Assembly (NCBI GenBank): GCA_008360955.1
Contig: LUCM01010456.1
Span: 393,227-457,226, forward strand
Source: Fasciolopsis buskii
Lineage: Eukaryota; Platyhelminthes; Trematoda; Plagiorchiida; Fasciolidae
Reading direction: 5' to 3'
Length of the DNA: 64,000 bases
The notes beneath the pieces were generated by a model. It ran no database searches. It saw only the letters and a list, made by a program, of their open reading frames with translations, and was not told the origin of the DNA. The position numbers were made by a program, and so were the translations under genes. Shown here one piece after another: positions 59,932 to 64,000 of the stretch (the first letter of the stretch is position 1; every line of letters begins with the position of its first letter).

Positions 59932-60558
59932 CTAAAGCACAACAGATAGTAAAGATTGCCTTGGTCGTCCCTGTGGAAAATCTGACATTGTCATTGAGCA
60001 GGGGTTCAAAACGAAAACAAGCAGATGCGAGTGAAAGGGTTTCTGAAGAAGAGTAAGATCGTTGTGTGCAAAGTTACGGAGGCGAATTTGGATTTGATTT
60101 GTATGCTTGGATGAATGGAAAGCTGACCGAGAGTATATCTTGGGCCTTAACAGAAGCAGACAATGGCCACCACTTGAAATTGGAGCATGTCGTTTTGGGG
60201 AAAAGAAATCAGGGTAGTTGGTAATACCTCTATCTAAAATGGAATCGCCTGTGGCGGGAGAAACGCAGAGATCAGTCAAATCAAACACAGTCAGTGATAG
60301 GGTTGTTACATGATTGAAATCGCCTACGATATGCAGACTATTCTCAAGAAGGGGAACAATAAATACCAGAAAAGAATTGGAAAAGGTTGTGATGTTGTAT
60401 TGCAAGCTAAAACGGGCAATGTATAAGTTTGTAATGATTGTACTGATGTGGCGTAAAACCCTGGGATGACACTGTGCTACATGACAGTCAATTCTACGTA
60501 GTGCGTACGTATAAATAACATCGGATTTTTCAGACCAGGAGTTCATGTATGTTGCCAC
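59932..60558 (-). pseudogene. AP-like endonuclease domain of the CR1-like element
   Basis: This is the longest frame of the element without N, 208 codons. GDFN (60324-60313) matches the conserved motif that coordinates the catalytic site in exonuclease III-type endonucleases. The C-terminal SDH motif is represented only by SGGHC, losing the aspartate. The N-terminal part of the domain is in another frame above 60558. The domain would nick target DNA to prime reverse transcription; as read it is inactive. Confidence 0.65.
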
Positions 60559-61104
60559 ACTACCTTCAGTCTTCTTGCTCGAAACTCCGCCTTACCGATG
60601 GAGTCTGAAGCTGTCTAATGAAACGAGTGAATCAGGAATATCCAGATTCAACCAAGTCTCTTCTATGTAGGAGACAAATGCGAACATGGAATGGTGACCG
60701 AAGTGCGAGAGAGAGATCTGACATTCCCGTAAACAGAGAACGGATATTGATTCTCAATAACGCCGGAATGGACATCTTGGCCGGAATGGTGGATCTAAGA
60801 CCTACCGCCGGCCAACACGAGTGCCTCTTCTAGATGGATTAGATCTTTGAGATAAAACAGTGCGTGATCCCAGTCCATGTTGAGAAACAATAATGTTTTT
60901 AAGCACCAATGATTCTGACTGATTGTAGCGGAGACCATAATGGAATAAAAACCCCGCAAGAAAGGAAAAAATGGTGACACAATTGTAGCGTAGACAGTCA
61001 GAGAGCGCGTTTCCTGACCTGAGCTTACTAAAGAACCAAGGCTGATAAGAGACAATCGATGAGGAAAAAAGTAATATGAAAAGATTCACTATAAATTTCA
61101 TGTA

Positions 61105-61700
61105 TTGTGGAAACTACATAACAGACGTGCTTTCTTAGCTCGTCTCCCTCTCTCCCCCGCCCTCGGTATTCCTTGTTCAGTCCGCCTTGTTTCTGTCGAG
61201 GTTGCACTGTTGGCCACCGACCGAGCCCTAAGTGAATTAGGATACTCAGGCTCCACATTGAAAGTTCCGTCGAATAACGTGGATAAAAAAACGTCGCAAA
61301 TCGGACTAACATAAAAATCCCGCTTTAGCGAACGTAACGTTCAAATTCATGTCTGTACTGTTGTCGTACATTTCATCGTTTCTCCGAGTCATTGCCGTGC
61401 AGATCCGTCTTGTTAACTGGCATCCAGCCTCAAGCGGTTAAAGTCGTTTTGTGGCCTATCATAGATCTCTCAAGCTGGTTGGTTGGCACGGCCTTTCGGG
61501 ATGCTTCCCGTCCAGTTGGGACGCTGTCGCCTGATAGTTGGTGGCCAATGAGACGAGGTGGTCTCGGTTTGTTTGTAAAATGGGTTCCGCCAGCGATTGG
61601 AGAAACAGGCTGAATTCGCTGTGCTTGTCGCTTACGGCTTTCTGATCACGGTTCACCACAACGAGAGTACCGCTAACCAATGCGGTGACTCCCAGTTTAA
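61105..61700. other. No recognisable gene
   Basis: Both strands have open frames of about 70-115 codons. The GC-rich part at 61430-61620 looks like interspersed repeat sequence, not assigned. Confidence 0.4.
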
Positions 61701-61704
61701 ACAG

Positions 61705-61896
61705 ACGAAATGAAACTAGCATCCCATCACACAGTCTACGAATTTTCATGTGACAATGGTCGTTGCTACTTTGGTGAAAATCATAAGGAATCAAGCACAT
61801 GTGGGGCACAGAGTAATATATCGAAACGTTACGGCAAACGTATTAACTCAATATACGCCTTCTCAACTCTCTCTCTCTCTCTATATATATATATAG
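61705..61896 (+). mobile_element. Penelope-like element, GIY-YIG scrap and 3' end
   Basis: From about 61735 the plus strand reads VYEFSCDNGRCYFGENHKES, matching the GIY-YIG start of Penelope-like endonucleases ('YKF.C.CG.CYVGET.R'). The rest of the domain is deleted, and the 3'-end repeat follows (see 39764-39905), ending in (CT)n(TA)n at 61868-61896. Confidence 0.6.
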
Positions 61897-62079
61897 TTTG
61901 GTGTTCGATCGAAGTTTAAGAAACAAGTCCACGCCATCAGATTACCAAATACTTTGGTACTTTATGACGGACAATTAGGAAGTAAACAGATAGCCTCAAA
62001 AGCACTACCCATCATCAAGGAGGACCGAGGGTCGGGGTTAACTGAGTCCGCAGAATGAATGTTCATTGGAGGTCTGACT

Positions 62080-62880
62080 TACTTGAAGCTCAATAGTCTA
62101 ATCGTCCTCACACATGCCTTCATTACCTATGAAATACGGTTCAGCTCCTCTCAAGGATGCATTTATCTCTGTTCATGAAATACTCGTACACATACTCCAT
62201 TCCCTATTGCTGGAGACCTGTCACCATTGTTCCCATCCCCAAACCTAGCAGTCTCAATATTCTGGTTAAAGGTTTTTGTCCTATCATTCTTATATCCCAC
62301 AACCATAACTTAACTGAACATGCATCCTAAGACGTCTGACTTCTTCTGTTGATGCGCCAGACGAACCCGTTCAGTTTTCCCGCAAAACCAAACAAGTCCA
62401 CTTTGTATACTGCTGCTTCTCTGGTTCTTCATATCACTAGATCTAGGATTGCATCCGAAAAACCTGCCCGATGCATTTTCTTGGATTTTTCATTTGCCTC
62501 TGACTCTGTTCCTGAATTCTTACTAATTTGGAAAACTAGAACAGTTCGTCTGTCCCAAACACCTGCTGGTATGACTTTTAGACTAATTCACCAACACAGC
62601 TCAGTGCGCAAGACTGAGCTACGCAAATGGCTAATAATTCCAGTCATTCAAGGAGATTTCTCTTTTCTTTATTTGTTTTCAACTTACATGAACGATCTGT
62701 CAGTGAGTTCTACTTGTCTATCATTCACATATGCTCATGATGGCGTTCTCTCAGTCCGTATCTGGAACCCAGGAGTTTTTTTTCCAATTTGTCTGCCTTT
62801 TAAAATTTTTCCGCTCTTTCTGGTTCACATTTTAATTTTTCAAAGTGTGTCGAATATTTTTTTACCTTAATCGGTCTGCT
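62080..62880 (+). mobile_element. CR1/Jockey-like element, plus-strand RT fragment
   Basis: An open frame of 173 codons (62349-62870) carries FLDFSFASDSV at 62478-62510 (motif A), QGDFSFLYLFSTYMNDLSVS (motif B) and TYAHDG at 62727-62744, where YADD is expected. YLFSTYMNDLS matches YLFSTYISDLS in the 58.3-61.1 kb copy, so it is the same family in opposite orientation. Upstream, VPIPKPSSL near 62237 resembles the 'I.KPG' block of RT domain 1. The changed catalytic Asp makes it inactive. Confidence 0.7.
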
Positions 62881-62889
62881 TACCCGTCT

Positions 62890-63475
62890 GGTTATTCTTT
62901 CATTGATACAGAGCCACTCAATAGGGGAGACCCTATCAAACAATTCGGATATTTTACCGATGAAAACCTGATATGATCACCATACATTTATAATTGTGTA
63001 AAGAGACCTAGAAAACTATTATTTAACTGAAAATCTACGGCACTTTTGGGTTGAACGGAGCATTCTGTAAAACTTTTTCAAGAAACAACGCAGTGCAGTC
63101 GAAATGGCCGGTAATTTGTCGGCATTTCGGCTATCACGGAAAAATTTTCATATGATTGATTTCCAAACAAACGAAACCGGGATGACGGCTCAAAACACTT
63201 CACATAGCAGAATGTTATTTCCGGACAGTATGAACTGAACTCGGTTCCGGTAGGGTTCAAACAAGATCCTACATTTTGTTTGTCGATATTCTTCATGATT
63301 ACCGATTTATTGAAGAAAGATTTCGGAACTCTTCTTCGAGGTCTGTCAATTATCAGTGACCTGTCTTTCATACCACGAAAATGACTATCCATCCGTCTGC
63401 CTGGGTGTGAAAAGCTGTCACAGAAAATTCTTTCACATCTCTCTCATCCCATATGCAATGAACTTTGTAAACGCC
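62890..63475. other. No recognisable gene
   Basis: A minus-strand frame at 63078-63392 (104 codons) has no motif I recognise. Confidence 0.4.
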
Positions 63476-63479
63476 GTTC

Positions 63480-64000
63480 TCACATCTGAAGCGAAAATCG
63501 CATTAAAACTAACGCATGGTCCGATTCGACGTACGTGGTCCAATATGATCTACAGTTCTGGTCAGAACCGCGCCAACAGTAGCCTGCCTCAATATGATCG
63601 ATCTGACTCAGACCATCTGTCGAGTTACAATGCCACGTCGCTGTGCAACGCGAACTGTGTCGAAAATTCGTTTTAGACGAATAAATTATTGTCCGCACAA
63701 AACTGGAGAAGTCTGTCCCCGTTATCTGTTCGCTAAGCAGGCAAGGCGCATCGCCCACCTAAACAGGACTCCGATGCGCTCAGTTTTCCAAATTGTGCAT
63801 TAAAATCACCTCCTACTACTACAATGTCAGACCCTTTGCTCTTCCGAACAAGAGTGACGAGGTCATCGTAAAAGTCGTCTTTCTCCATATCAGTGCTACA
63901 GTCTGTTGGAGCGTATGCCGAGATAACAAGTAAACTACGCTTAACACTACTATCCTTTCGGACACCTAGTGATCCCTGCACTCTCATGGTGCATAAGCGA
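63480..64000 (-). pseudogene. RTE-like element, endonuclease domain (runs off window)
   Basis: The minus strand reads LLVISAYAPTDCSTDMEKD, then DIVVVGGDFNAQFGK near 63825-63785 (GDFN motif). Past a frameshift it reads TNFRHSSRCTATW, SQIDHIEAGYCWRGS and ESDHALVLMRF near 63525-63495 (SDH motif). The order and the 'QIDHI..RWR' block are typical of RTE-type AP endonucleases. At least one frameshift (near 63750) breaks it. The 5' end lies beyond the window. Confidence 0.75.

Larger units (their letters stand above)
58340..61100 (-). mobile_element. CR1/Jockey-like non-LTR element, long decayed copy
   Basis: Minus strand, 5' to 3': a basic segment SRRGTRVGRR near 60805; an endonuclease start NVRSL at about 60700; VGDFNHV at 60327-60307 (GDFN motif); ISSGGHC near 60170, where SDH is expected; RT motif A FLDYSSAF at 59169-59146; motif B LEVLQGAIPSLYLFSTYISD; and motif C YADDAAF at 58906-58886. 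Several frameshifts separate these pieces, but the catalytic YADD is intact. The 3' end near 58343 matches the fragment at 1.97-2.2 kb. Upstream boundary uncertain. Confidence 0.8.

Noticed and set aside
1..64000. Bacterial or phage defence system, CRISPR array, operon or biosynthetic cluster
   Set aside because: Gene density, splice signals, SINEs and retroelements all indicate an animal nuclear genome; no such system is present.

Overview
This is a stretch of eukaryotic genome, most likely from a digenean trematode (fluke). It is gene-poor, moderately AT-rich and full of stop codons. It carries microsatellites, assembly gaps and decayed retrotransposons of four kinds: Ty3/Gypsy, CR1/Jockey-like, RTE-like and Penelope-like. 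It also carries tRNA-derived SINEs, one family of which has a hammerhead-like core recalling the schistosome SM-alpha repeat. That SINE and the element mix are the reasons for the fluke assignment, which is inference; no species is assigned. I see no operons, CRISPR arrays, rRNA genes or prokaryotic signals.

Only one host gene is supported, on the plus strand. Two exons (36053-36459 and 57970-58201) have good splice signals and compatible phases across an intron of about 21.5 kb. They end in a C-terminus that looks like profilin. A third exon (26794-26988) fits upstream in phase but is weaker.

Layout. 1.97-2.2 kb: 3' scrap of a CR1-like element. 2.7-6.6 kb: decayed minus-strand Ty3/Gypsy element in which gag, zinc knuckle, protease, RT, RNase H and integrase can all be traced. 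8.5-10.3 kb: decayed minus-strand CR1-like element. 11.4-11.6 kb: isolated hammerhead-like motif. 11.9-13.1 kb: microsatellites. 13.76-14.06 kb: Penelope-like GIY-YIG fragment. 15.9-16.2 kb: SINE. 16.9-17.4 kb: minisatellite and trinucleotide repeats. 22-26.7 kb: several tRNA-like repeats and a minus-strand Penelope-like RT. 26.8-58.2 kb: the gene, whose introns hold SINEs, two N gaps, a 667-bp exact duplication ending at a single N, and RTE-like 3' fragments. 58.3-61.1 kb: minus-strand CR1-like element. 61.7-62.9 kb: Penelope-like endonuclease scrap and plus-strand CR1-like RT. 63.5-64 kb: RTE-like endonuclease running off the window.

The best observations are the SINE family whose copies carry a hammerhead-like core plus an inverted copy of their 3' segment upstream of the tRNA-like head, the profilin-like gene with its N-terminal extension, and the probable false duplication at 43.2-43.8 kb. 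I found no convincing new multi-gene system. All repeat boundaries are approximate because they were read by eye.
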